The notes under the pieces: model-generated
The model's input: the letters and a program-made list of their open reading frames with translations, nothing else
Database searches by the model: none
Told to the model about the DNA's origin: nothing
Shown here: piece after piece, positions 1 to 7,990 of the stretch
Position numbering within the stretch: the first letter of the stretch is position 1
How the letters are laid out: the number at the start of each line of letters is the position of its first letter
Assembly (NCBI RefSeq): GCF_004364435.1
Contig: NZ_SOCT01000017.1
Location: 1-57,298, forward strand
Source: Pseudomonas sp. LP_7_YM
GTDB taxonomy: Bacteria > Pseudomonadota > Gammaproteobacteria > Pseudomonadales > Pseudomonadaceae
DNA length: 57,298 bases
Direction of reading: 5' to 3'
Program-made: the position numbers and the translations under genes

Positions 1-157
1 GTCGGCGAAGGTCATCTGTTTCATCATCGAAAAGCTCGGCGACTGGTGTCCGGAGATTTTGCCAAATTAGGAAGTCTTTTTCAGAGTTTCCCTAGAGCAG
101 TATCAAGAGGTCTTCACCACCAAATACCGAACAATAAAATCTAGGCTCTATAATTTA

Positions 158-1063
158 ATGTGCGAAGGAGCAAGTCTTGCGCTCAACAAAATAGAGAACT
201 GCTCGCAAATTGATCAAGTCAGGACTCAAATTGCCCACTTTACCGGAAGGCAGACCATCGTGAGCGGCTATGCAGCCTTCGGAACCGAGCCATCTTTTGG
301 CAATCATTGGGATACCCACGATGTCTTTGCAGTCCAACTAATAGGTAAAAAGCGCTGGACGATCTACGCTCCCACAGAAGGTAATCCGCTCTACAAGAAT
401 TCCAGTGTAGGAAAGGAGCAGGCATGTACCGACGTTCCTACAATAGACATATATCTGGAAGCGGGCGATGTCTTTTATTTGCCGCGAGGATGGTGGCATG
501 AGGTCACCGCTTCGGGCGACGAGACATTTCATCTTGCCGTTGGTACCTACCCGCCTTATGTGACTGACTATCTAAACTGGCTAGTGGATCGGATCTCGTC
601 TGAATCAGAGATTTTCAGACTTCCGTTTGATGAGGAACTGCTGCGCACAGGCAGTCTCCAGCAAGCAGGTCTGGAACTCAAAGACGCCTTAGAAGCGACA
701 AACAACCAACAAGATTTCCTGCAATGGTTCAGTGCGCAACAAAGGATAGAGTCACCTTATGCTATCGAGTTTTTTGGAAATTCCAACGCTACAGCAATTC
801 CAGGCGATACTTTGATAGGTGTAAACGCGACTGACTGCCGCGCATGGCGGGGAGACCAACTTATAACCAACGGCATAAAACTCAAGGTGACAGGATTGAG
901 CAAAGACATAGTAGAATTTATTTCTGAGAAAAGAGTTATAACGCTAGACACGCTACTAGCGAATTTTCCCGAATCTTCAGAAACAGATGTGAGGTCATTC
1001 ATAAATGAAATGGTCAAGCAAGATGTACTATCGGTCCGTATACCTAATCGAAAAAAACCGTGA
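158..1063 (+). CDS. JmjC/cupin-type Fe(II) 2-oxoglutarate oxygenase, 5' end frameshifted
   Basis: The protein has the cupin-like core of the JmjC/YcfD family, which hydroxylates proteins using Fe(II) and 2-oxoglutarate. Counting from the ATG at 158, the iron ligands are visible as H50-W-D52 (in NHWDTHDVF) and H114 (in YLPRGWWHEV). The C-terminal half resembles the winged-helix tail of this family. Family-like sequence continues upstream of the ATG (FRVSLEQYQEVFTTKYRT, 80-133), so the ATG-started form lacks its N-terminus. The upstream reading is in another frame that is open to the window edge; removing one T from the run at 77-81 would join them. The stop overlaps the GTG start of the exporter gene, so the two are probably translationally coupled. 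By position it may hydroxylate the bacteriocin encoded at 3198; this is inference. A ribosomal-oxygenase role is the alternative. Confidence 0.8.
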   Translation: MCEGASLALNKIENCSQIDQVRTQIAHFTGRQTIVSGYAAFGTEPSFGNHWDTHDVFAVQLIGKKRWTIYAPTEGNPLYKNSSVGKEQACTDVPTIDIYLEAGDVFYLPRGWWHEVTASGDETFHLAVGTYPPYVTDYLNWLVDRISSESEIFRLPFDEELLRTGSLQQAGLELKDALEATNNQQDFLQWFSAQQRIESPYAIEFFGNSNATAIPGDTLIGVNATDCRAWRGDQLITNGIKLKVTGLSKDIVEFISEKRVITLDTLLANFPESSETDVRSFINEMVKQDVLSVRIPNRKKP

Positions 1064-3141
1064 ACATGATAATTCCAATTTTTCAGGAAAGCACAAATGA
1101 TTGCGGGCTCGCATGCATCGCAATGATCGCTTGCCATCACGGACTAAACGTCACCGTTCGTCAGTTAGCCGGTCGCGTAAATACACACGGCAGCGCTATG
1201 ACAGCCCACGATATCGTTCAACTTGCCGACGAAATCAAAGTCAATAGTCGTGTGCTCAGACTTGAGCCACATGAACTGGAAGAGTTAAAAACGCCATGCA
1301 TATTGCACTGGAAAATGAATCATTTTGTGGTCCTAGAATCCGCGAGCGGCAGTAAAATCGTCATCGTGGACCCCGCCTACGGAAGAAAAACCATTTCTCA
1401 CGCTGTACTTTCGGAGTCATTCACCGGTGTAGCACTAGAACTGACGCCATCCGAAGCGTTTGTCCCGAAGAAGATCTCGCCTGCGATATCGTTAACAAGC
1501 TTGGTTAGGGGACTGAAGGATGAGCGCGCAGCGCTCTCCTTCATAATTTTGATGGTAGCCATTCTGGAAACCGTAACACTGGTCATGCCATTAATTTCAC
1601 AGGTAGTGATAGACGGCGCGATTACCTCTCATGATAAGGATTTTTTGTTAGTAGCTGCGATGGGAGGTATATTACTTGTCTTATGTCAGTTCGCGCTCAG
1701 TGTCCTGAGCGAAGTTGCAAAACTCAAACTCAATCAGCGAATAGGCCTTAAGTGGACATCTAATTTATTTTCACATTTAATCCGGTTGCCTTTGAGCTAC
1801 TTCCAGGGCCGGCAGCTGGGTGAAATAAGCAGCCGCTTTTCCGCACTTAGGCCAATTAAGGATTTCTTACTGACCATCACTATCGGCATTACAACGGATT
1901 TTATAGTCTTAATATGCGCCGGAATTTTCATGGGCATATATAGCATAACCTTGCTGGGTGTAGTCATTGTCGCGTGCCTTGGCTATGCGTCTACTCAAGC
2001 AATCTTTTACCCATTTCTCAGAAATGCCACGGCCGAAAGACTCGTACTTTCAGCCAACGAGCATGCTTTTTTCTTGGAGAGTATTAGATCCGTGCTGACA
2101 TTGAAAATGTTAGGCAATACTGCTTACCGCTGTAGCCGGTGGAATAGTATGATTGTGGATGTGCAGAATAGAGACACCGCAACCCAAAAAATTCATATTA
2201 CGGCTTCAGGCGTGAACACACTTATTTTTGGTGTTGAGTCGATGTGTGTGCTGTACATTGCAGGTGGCGCAATAATTGAGTCGCAAATGAGCATAGGCAT
2301 GCTTGTTGCCTTTATCGGCTTTAAAGGAAACTTCACCAGTCGGTTCTCCAAAATGGTTAACATCATTATTGACTGGTGCATGCAGTCGGTTCACTGCGAC
2401 AGGCTAGCTGATATTGCGCTGCAGGATCCAGAAAATGTAGAATCGCACTATTTCTGCCGGGATGATACACCAGTAAAAATTGAGCTGATAAACGTATCGT
2501 TCAGACACAGCCCACTGTCGCCTTGGATTTTGAGAGATATAAACCTGACACTATCCCCCGGGGAGCATCTTGCGATAGTTGGCAGATCAGGCAGTGGCAA
2601 ATCAACCTTAGCTAAGATAATCCTAGGTGTACTGCAGCCTAGTAGGGGCCAAGTGCTGATCAACGGTATTAAATCTACTGATTTTGGCACCACGCACTTA
2701 CGCACCATCACGGGCACGGTGTTGCAAGAAGATCAGGTACTAGCGGGATCAATTTCCGAAAATATATCAGGTTTCGATTTAAACCCCTGCATGCAGAGAA
2801 TTCAAAACGCTGCTAAATCTGCAAACTTTCATGCTATCGTCAACAAGCTTCCAATGGGATACCTTACAGTTATTAGTGATGGTTGCTCGACTCTGTCGTC
2901 AGGGCAGAGGCAGCGGCTTTTCTTAGCAAGAGCGCTCTATAAAACCCCAAAACTATTATTATTGGACGAGGCCATCAACAACTTGGACCTACACAGCGAA
3001 CAGCATATAATTTCGTCTTTAAAAATGCTTTCCTGCACTATAGTTATCATTGCTCACCGTAGGGAGAGCCTCACTTTAGCCTCGCGATTCATTGAACTTG
3101 AGAGAGGAGAAATAGCAAATATATTCGTACAGGCTAGTTAG
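1060..3141 (+). CDS. Peptidase-containing ABC transporter (C39 protease, bacteriocin exporter)
   Basis: This is a 693-aa inner-membrane exporter that should cut a double-glycine leader and export the mature peptide. The N-terminal C39 peptidase has Q9, C15 (in NDCGLAC), H88 (in HWKMNHFVVL) and D104 (in VDPAYG), so its catalytic set looks intact. Six hydrophobic segments follow (about 155-430). The ATPase domain carries Walker A GRSGSGKST (508-516), signature LSSGQRQ (612-618), Walker B LLLLDEA (D636, E637) and H-loop H666. Length is normal for a PCAT or CvaB-like protein. The GTG start at 1060 overlaps the preceding TGA; an ATG two codons later is an alternative. The substrate is most likely the peptide encoded 57 nt downstream. 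No HlyD-type adaptor gene is in the window, so a complete Gram-negative export path would need one elsewhere or upstream. Confidence 0.93.
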   Translation: MNMIIPIFQESTNDCGLACIAMIACHHGLNVTVRQLAGRVNTHGSAMTAHDIVQLADEIKVNSRVLRLEPHELEELKTPCILHWKMNHFVVLESASGSKIVIVDPAYGRKTISHAVLSESFTGVALELTPSEAFVPKKISPAISLTSLVRGLKDERAALSFIILMVAILETVTLVMPLISQVVIDGAITSHDKDFLLVAAMGGILLVLCQFALSVLSEVAKLKLNQRIGLKWTSNLFSHLIRLPLSYFQGRQLGEISSRFSALRPIKDFLLTITIGITTDFIVLICAGIFMGIYSITLLGVVIVACLGYASTQAIFYPFLRNATAERLVLSANEHAFFLESIRSVLTLKMLGNTAYRCSRWNSMIVDVQNRDTATQKIHITASGVNTLIFGVESMCVLYIAGGAIIESQMSIGMLVAFIGFKGNFTSRFSKMVNIIIDWCMQSVHCDRLADIALQDPENVESHYFCRDDTPVKIELINVSFRHSPLSPWILRDINLTLSPGEHLAIVGRSGSGKSTLAKIILGVLQPSRGQVLINGIKSTDFGTTHLRTITGTVLQEDQVLAGSISENISGFDLNPCMQRIQNAAKSANFHAIVNKLPMGYLTVISDGCSTLSSGQRQRLFLARALYKTPKLLLLDEAINNLDLHSEQHIISSLKMLSCTIVIIAHRRESLTLASRFIELERGEIANIFVQAS

Positions 3142-3197
3142 ATTTATAAACTAAATGATTTAAATCCATAGCTACTTTTATATGAAGTAAATAAAAC

Positions 3198-3524
3198 ATG
3201 AGAGAACTCTCAGTCACAGATTTGAAAATCATTTCAGGAGGTTTTGGGCCTGCAGGCGCAGCAGGGGGAGCAGCTGTGGGTGCTGCCAGCTACAGCGGCT
3301 ATGCGATCGGCTCAGGGCAAGGGAGTGCTGCGGGCCTTGCAGGCGCCGCCGCAGCGGGGGCTGCTGCTGGTTTTTTTGGTGGGCCGGCAACATTTCCGGC
3401 CATTGTAGCGGGAGCGGAAGTTGGTTTCCACGCTGGACTAATTGGAGGCGGTGTTGAAAAAATCATCAATGATTCGACTCCCGCTGATCCTACTGGATTA
3501 AACTATTGCGGCGGCGGATACTAA
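3198..3524 (+). CDS. Double-glycine bacteriocin (class II microcin-like) precursor
   Basis: The 108-aa precursor opens with a 15-residue leader, MRELSVTDLKIISGG, laid out like the colicin V leader (MR-L-x(4)-L-x(3)-SGG). Cleavage after the GG pair would release a core of about 93 residues starting FGPAGAAGG. The core is dominated by Gly, Ala and Ser with glycine-zipper spacing (about residues 20-85), as expected of a membrane-inserting peptide. It ends NYCGGGY, with a single cysteine near the C-terminus. Placement behind the C39 exporter supports the call. The core is close to colicin V in composition but I could not align it residue by residue. Target and receptor are unknown. Confidence 0.85.
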   Translation: MRELSVTDLKIISGGFGPAGAAGGAAVGAASYSGYAIGSGQGSAAGLAGAAAAGAAAGFFGGPATFPAIVAGAEVGFHAGLIGGGVEKIINDSTPADPTGLNYCGGGY

Positions 3525-3593
3525 CCTCGAGCCCTAAAGCGAGTCCCGCTGGACGGGTGCCCGCTCAGCTCATACCAAAGTATTACGCGACCA

Positions 3594-3797
3594 ATGAATA
3601 TAATATGCAACGACGGACTATTAATAATGGCGATTGGCGCTTGTACATTATGTGCAACTTATCCAATCATTTATAAATTACGCAAGGACAGGAAAAAGAA
3701 ACTCAACGAGTTTCATAGAACGATTTTTTTGACAACCTTTGCGGTCAGCATAGTCGTAGCAGGCGGCATCATCAAAACGAATTTCGCATCCTGTTGA
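3594..3797 (+). CDS. Small two-helix membrane protein, candidate bacteriocin immunity protein
   Basis: A 67-aa protein with two hydrophobic stretches (about residues 8-26 and 45-63) separated by a highly basic loop (KLRKDRKKK). It lies 69 bp after the bacteriocin precursor on the same strand, in equally AT-rich DNA. Small membrane proteins in this position are often immunity proteins in class II microcin clusters, so that is the likely role. I recognise no family, and the ribosome-binding site is weak. The call rests on position, topology and composition. Confidence 0.5.
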   Translation: MNIICNDGLLIMAIGACTLCATYPIIYKLRKDRKKKLNEFHRTIFLTTFAVSIVVAGGIIKTNFASC

Positions 3798-3823
3798 CAG
3801 CTAGGCGCGTCGCGCCTACAGCC

Positions 3824-3854
3824 GCGGGCGGATGATATGGCTAATGTCGCCCGC
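3824..3854. terminator. Inverted repeat between bacteriocin island and etfB
   Basis: Perfect 7-bp arms GCGGGCG (3824-3830) and CGCCCGC (3848-3854) with a 17-nt loop lie between the convergent ends of the bacteriocin cluster and the betaine operon. There is no clean T-run, so terminator function is uncertain. Confidence 0.25.
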
Positions 3855-3881
3855 CTCAGGCTAGCCAATTAGGCTTTTAGC

Positions 3882-4685
3882 TCACCGTACCACCCCCTCC
3901 TCCACCAACAACTTCAGGATCGCCGCCGCCCCTTCCTGTGGGCTGACATCCTTGAGCACTTGCCCACCGCCGCCAGTGGCCTTGGCGGTTGCCGCTTTCA
4001 TGCGATCGGCACCGCTTTTCGCTTTGATCACCTTCAACCGCTTTGGCCTCGGCTTGGCAGGCGTCAGTTCAGCGCTTGTGAATAACTCGTCGATGACCAC
4101 GTCCACCTCCTCAACGTCCAGAACCCCCCGCTGCGCTGGGCCATAGGCGCTCTGACGAGGCTTGGGCGCGGCGTTGTCCACAGTGGCGAGGAACGGCAGG
4201 CGGACTTTGAGGCGACGGCGCTGGCCGCGAGGCAATGCTTGGAGTACCTGGGCGGTGCCGTTGCTCATGGATTCCACTTCAGCCATGCCTACTACCAGCG
4301 GCCAGCCCAGTTTTTCGGCCAACAGGTACGGGAGCATCCCGGAGCCTTCTCCGGTTTCCGCCTGGCTGCCGGTCAGCACCAGTTGCACGCCGGATTCACG
4401 TATGTAATCAGCCAGACCCGGCAGCGCATCGGCATCTTGCGGTTGCTCAAGCACATGCAGCTCGTTCAGTCCCATGCCCAGATAGGCCCGCAGCGCTGGT
4501 TCCTGTGCATTGCCGGCATGCAGCACGTGCAAGTTATCCCCAGCCAGTTGCAGCCCCAGCTCGACCGCCCGGGCGTCCTGTTCAGCACGGCGCGGACGGC
4601 CGGAAGTCGGGTGCGCGCCGACGGAAACCAGGCTGATGATATGGATGCAGCTTTTATCCACAGGCGATTTGTTGTCAGGCTGCAT
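3882..4685 (-). CDS. etfB: Electron transfer flavoprotein beta subunit of the dimethylglycine pathway
   Basis: A 267-aa ETF beta-type subunit that pairs with the alpha subunit encoded upstream to carry electrons from DgcAB to the quinone pool. ETF-beta features include the acidic, nucleotide-handling stretch LVLTGSQAETGEGSGMLPY (about residues 104-122) and the domain following it. The C-terminus is longer and more basic (KPRPKRLKVIKAKSG) than in the general fatty-acid ETF. The ATG at 4683-4685 lies inside the last codons of etfA (11-nt overlap), so the two are tightly coupled. It is the last gene of the operon. Identification rests on the conserved Pseudomonas order dipeptidase-DUF5943-dgcA-dgcB-etfA-etfB. 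Confidence 0.85.
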   Translation of the reverse strand: MQPDNKSPVDKSCIHIISLVSVGAHPTSGRPRRAEQDARAVELGLQLAGDNLHVLHAGNAQEPALRAYLGMGLNELHVLEQPQDADALPGLADYIRESGVQLVLTGSQAETGEGSGMLPYLLAEKLGWPLVVGMAEVESMSNGTAQVLQALPRGQRRRLKVRLPFLATVDNAAPKPRQSAYGPAQRGVLDVEEVDVVIDELFTSAELTPAKPRPKRLKVIKAKSGADRMKAATAKATGGGGQVLKDVSPQEGAAAILKLLVEEGVVR

Positions 4686-5895
4686 CGCGTTTAGCTCCGT
4701 TGCGGTAGGCCTGGACGGCGTCGATCAGTGCACCGAGTATCGCCGCACTTTCGCCAATCACTGATAAATCCGCGCGTTTGATCATGTCGCAGGAGGGGTC
4801 GAGGTTGATCGCCACTACCTTGTCGCAGGCGCCGATGCCTTGCAGATGCTGGATCGCGCCCGAAATACCCACCGCCACATAAACCCGTGCGGTGACCCAG
4901 GTCCCGGATGCACCCACTTGTCGATCGCGACTCATGAAACCGTCATCCACGGCAACGCGAGAGGCGCCCTTGGTGGCACCCAATGCCTCTGCCGTGCGGT
5001 GAAACAGGTCCCAATCCTTGACACCATTGCCTCCTGAGAAAATGAATTCCGCTTCGGCCATGGGGATAAGCGAGGGGTCGACCGCCACTGCACCCAGGTC
5101 TTCGATACGCGGCAAGCTGCGGGCGATGGTTGTGGACAACTCTACGGGCAACGCCTCGTGACGGGTTTCGCTGACCGGCTCGGCGCACTCTGCAGCAGCC
5201 AGAATCAGGCGCGACACGTGCCGCATCAGATCTTCACGGCCCGCGCCTGCGCGGCCGGTGGCTTGTTCATCCTTGACCTGCCAGACGCGCGTCGCTGGGC
5301 GTTCACCGATGCTTGCGGCAAACCGCCGACCCAATTCACCGCCGCCCGTGCGGCTATCGGGAAGCAGCCAGTGGCGCGGGCCGAACTGGTTATCCACAGC
5401 TCGCAAACCTTGCACACGTTGCTCAGGGGAGTAACCGGCAAACTCGCCACCTTCCAATACCAGCAGGCGATCCACACCCGCCGCGTCGAATGCTGTCTCT
5501 TTGTGCTCGCCAAAAACGACGGCCAATACCGCGCCGTCCTTGCCCGCCAAGCCATGCGCCAGCCCCAGCAGGTCGCGATCGTGGCTACTCAGGCGGCCGC
5601 CAACCATGTCGGGTACAACAGCGATATAGAAAGCCGGCGCGGCGACCTGATGCAGTGGCAATTGCACTTCAACAGACGCAGAACGCTTGACCGCTGCGCC
5701 CTGCTGCGCGCCGCTGCGGTCGATACGCTTGATGCCGTTGGGGCCGATGAAGCCGATGCCGTGGACGTTCTTGCGGATGACGCCATTGGGCCCCATCCAG
5801 CTGCTCTGCGTGGGTTGCATCGTGGCGTGCAGCGGGTGCAAGCGGTTACGGGCGATCCATTCGGCCCGGGGGTCGCGGCGGATAATGTCGCTCAT
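4675..5895 (-). CDS. etfA: Electron transfer flavoprotein alpha subunit of the dimethylglycine pathway
   Basis: About 406 residues, the FAD-binding ETF subunit. The C-terminal FAD domain is recognisable: GRSLPRIEDL-like context, the segment GASGTWVTARVYVAVGISG, then HLQGIGACDKVVAINLDP and a final helix with AILGAL. An N-terminal extension of about 60 residues (GPNGVIRKNVHGIGFIGPNG) is not seen in general ETF-alpha; it fits the betaine-operon version. The ATG at 5893-5895 overlaps the dgcB stop (TGATG), and its 3' end overlaps etfB. An upstream TTG is possible but the overlapping ATG is preferred. It accepts electrons from DgcB. Confidence 0.87.
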   Translation of the reverse strand: MSDIIRRDPRAEWIARNRLHPLHATMQPTQSSWMGPNGVIRKNVHGIGFIGPNGIKRIDRSGAQQGAAVKRSASVEVQLPLHQVAAPAFYIAVVPDMVGGRLSSHDRDLLGLAHGLAGKDGAVLAVVFGEHKETAFDAAGVDRLLVLEGGEFAGYSPEQRVQGLRAVDNQFGPRHWLLPDSRTGGGELGRRFAASIGERPATRVWQVKDEQATGRAGAGREDLMRHVSRLILAAAECAEPVSETRHEALPVELSTTIARSLPRIEDLGAVAVDPSLIPMAEAEFIFSGGNGVKDWDLFHRTAEALGATKGASRVAVDDGFMSRDRQVGASGTWVTARVYVAVGISGAIQHLQGIGACDKVVAINLDPSCDMIKRADLSVIGESAAILGALIDAVQAYRNGAKRDAA

Positions 5896-7838
5896 CAATG
5901 GGCCTCCGCAGGTTCACGTTTGACGGCAGCCGGTTTGACCGGGGCCTCCTCAAGCAACGCTTCGGCCACCAGTTCAGCGATGTCCTTGATCATCGGGCGC
6001 GGCTCAACCACGCCTTCAAGCATCGCCGTGCACTGCGGGCAACCCACGGCCACCAGCTCAGCGCCAGTCTCGCGAATGTCGTCCATACGCATGTCGGGAA
6101 TACGCTGCTTGCCGGGAATATCAGTGATCGGCGCACCGCCGCCGCCGCCACAGCAGCGGGAGCGGAAACCGGAACGTTGCATCTCCATCACCTCGATCCC
6201 CAATGCCTTGAGCACGTCACGTGGTGCTTGGTATTCGCCGTTGTAGCGGCCCAGATAGCAGGGGTCGTGATAGGTCACGCTGGCGCCTTTGTGCTGTCCC
6301 AGATTCAGCGCACCGTTGCCAATCAGCTCGGCCATGTAGGTACTGTGGTGCAGCACCACATAGTTGCCATCGAAAGCCCCATATTCATTTTTTAGTACGT
6401 GGAAGCTGTGCGGGTCGCAGGTAACGATACGCTTGAAGTTGTATCCGGACAGCGTCTGGATATTGCGCCTGGCGAGCATCTGGAACGTCGCCTCATCACC
6501 GAGACGACGGGCTACGTCGCCGCTGTCACGCTCTTCAAGTCCCAGCACCGCGAAATCGACCTTGGCCGCTTTCAGCACCTTGACGAACGCGCGAAGGGTG
6601 CGCTGGTTGCGCATGTCGAACGCGCCATCGCCGACCCAGAACAGCACGTCGACCGCCTTCTTCTCGCTCATCAAATTGAGGTTCAAGTCCGCCGCCCAGT
6701 TCATCCGCCCACCCGGTGCGAAACCGCCGGGGTTGTCAGTGGCGATGAGGTTTTCCAGAACTTCAGCGCCTTTATTCGGGGTTGCGCCCTTTTCCAGCGT
6801 CAGGTGGCGGCGCATGTCGACGATGGCATCCACGTGCTCGATCATCATCGGGCACTCTTCCACGCATGCGCGGCAGGTGGTGCAGGACCACAGGGTTTCG
6901 GCGTCCACCAGCCCGTTGACGATCGGTTGATGCGGACTACCCCCATGCTCGCCCACGGCTTTACCCGGATAGGGGCTGCCCGCGAAGCTGGCGTCTGTGC
7001 CTCCCGCCAGACCCACCACCATGTCCTGAATCAACTTTTTAGGGTTCAGCGGCTGACCTGCCGCGAACGCCGGGCATGCCGCTTCGCACTTGCCGCACTG
7101 CACGCAGGCATCGAAACCCAGCAACTGGTTCCAGGTGAAATCCTTGGGTTTTCCCACACCCAGCGGCGCATTCGGGTCTGTCAGGTCCAGCGGTTTAAGG
7201 CCAGTGGAGCGACCGCCGCCGAAACGTTCGGCGCGTCGGTGCCAAGCCAGATGCAGCGCACCGGCGAAGGCGTGCTTCATCGGGCCGCCCCAGGTCATGC
7301 CCAGGAACAACTCGCAAACGCCCCACAGCACACCGACCCCGAGAATGATCGCCAGCAGCCAGCCACCGAAGTTCTCCGCAAGGATGCCTGCCACCGGCAG
7401 GGTCACCAGAAAGAAAGAGCCGGAGAACGCCAGCAGGCTTTTCGGCAGCCTCATCCACGGGCCTTTCGACAGACGGCTCGGGGGGTTACGACGACGCAGG
7501 TACATGAAAATCGCGCCCACGAACATCACCGCGGACATCAGCAACAGTGCGTAACCCAGGATGCGGTTATGCAGGCCGAAACCATGGACCAGAATCGCCA
7601 GCACAATGGACGCCACTGCGCCCCCCGCTGTCGCAACGTGGGTGTTGGCGATGTATTTGTCGCGCGCGACCACGTGGTGCAGATCGACCATGTAGCGCTT
7701 GGGCATTGCCAGCAGGCCGCCGAGTAAATCGACCTTTGACGCACGCCCGTTGCGCCACATGGCTGCCCGCCGCAGAGCACCGAGGATCGCCAGCCCCAAG
7801 GCCGCGAACAGCAGGATGGGAAGAAGGGTGTTTAACAT
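5895..7838 (-). CDS. dgcB: Dimethylglycine demethylase subunit DgcB, membrane Fe-S protein
   Basis: A 647-aa membrane-anchored iron-sulfur protein of the heterodisulfide-reductase type. Hydrophobic segments lie near residues 2-22, 70-115, 135-155 and 160-180. Two 4Fe-4S motifs follow: CVQCGKCEAACP (245-256) and CTTCRACVEECP (319-330). The C-terminal half has two cysteine-rich CCG-type motifs, around HDPCYLGR and RCCGGGGGAP. DgcA and DgcB are needed for dimethylglycine use in Pseudomonas; DgcB probably relays electrons between DgcA and the ETF. It overlaps etfA by one base. A repeat element separates it from dgcA, but same-strand order suggests one operon. Confidence 0.92.
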   Translation of the reverse strand: MLNTLLPILLFAALGLAILGALRRAAMWRNGRASKVDLLGGLLAMPKRYMVDLHHVVARDKYIANTHVATAGGAVASIVLAILVHGFGLHNRILGYALLLMSAVMFVGAIFMYLRRRNPPSRLSKGPWMRLPKSLLAFSGSFFLVTLPVAGILAENFGGWLLAIILGVGVLWGVCELFLGMTWGGPMKHAFAGALHLAWHRRAERFGGGRSTGLKPLDLTDPNAPLGVGKPKDFTWNQLLGFDACVQCGKCEAACPAFAAGQPLNPKKLIQDMVVGLAGGTDASFAGSPYPGKAVGEHGGSPHQPIVNGLVDAETLWSCTTCRACVEECPMMIEHVDAIVDMRRHLTLEKGATPNKGAEVLENLIATDNPGGFAPGGRMNWAADLNLNLMSEKKAVDVLFWVGDGAFDMRNQRTLRAFVKVLKAAKVDFAVLGLEERDSGDVARRLGDEATFQMLARRNIQTLSGYNFKRIVTCDPHSFHVLKNEYGAFDGNYVVLHHSTYMAELIGNGALNLGQHKGASVTYHDPCYLGRYNGEYQAPRDVLKALGIEVMEMQRSGFRSRCCGGGGGAPITDIPGKQRIPDMRMDDIRETGAELVAVGCPQCTAMLEGVVEPRPMIKDIAELVAEALLEEAPVKPAAVKREPAEAH

Positions 7839-7874
7839 GTGGAGCTCCCAAAGACCGAGGATTTGGCTAGGGCC

Positions 7875-7983
7875 TGATCGTTCCCGCGCTCTGCGTGGGA
7901 ATGCATTCGATGACGCTCCGCGTCACCCAAGCGGGCGCAGAGCGCCTATCAGGACGTTCCCACGCAGAGCGTGGGAACGATCG
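7875..7983. repeat. Single copy of the 107-bp palindromic repeat, between dgcA and dgcB
   Basis: The ends are inverted copies: TGATCGTTCCCGCGCTCTGC at the left and CCACGCAGAGCGTGGGAACG at the right, with GACGCTCCGCGTCACCC in the middle. It is the same family as the five-copy array at 20599-21334. This type of intergenic repeat is common in fluorescent pseudomonads. It occupies nearly all of the 152-bp dgcA-dgcB gap and could act as an RNA hairpin in the operon transcript. Confidence 0.85.
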
Positions 7984-7990
7984 TCGGTGC

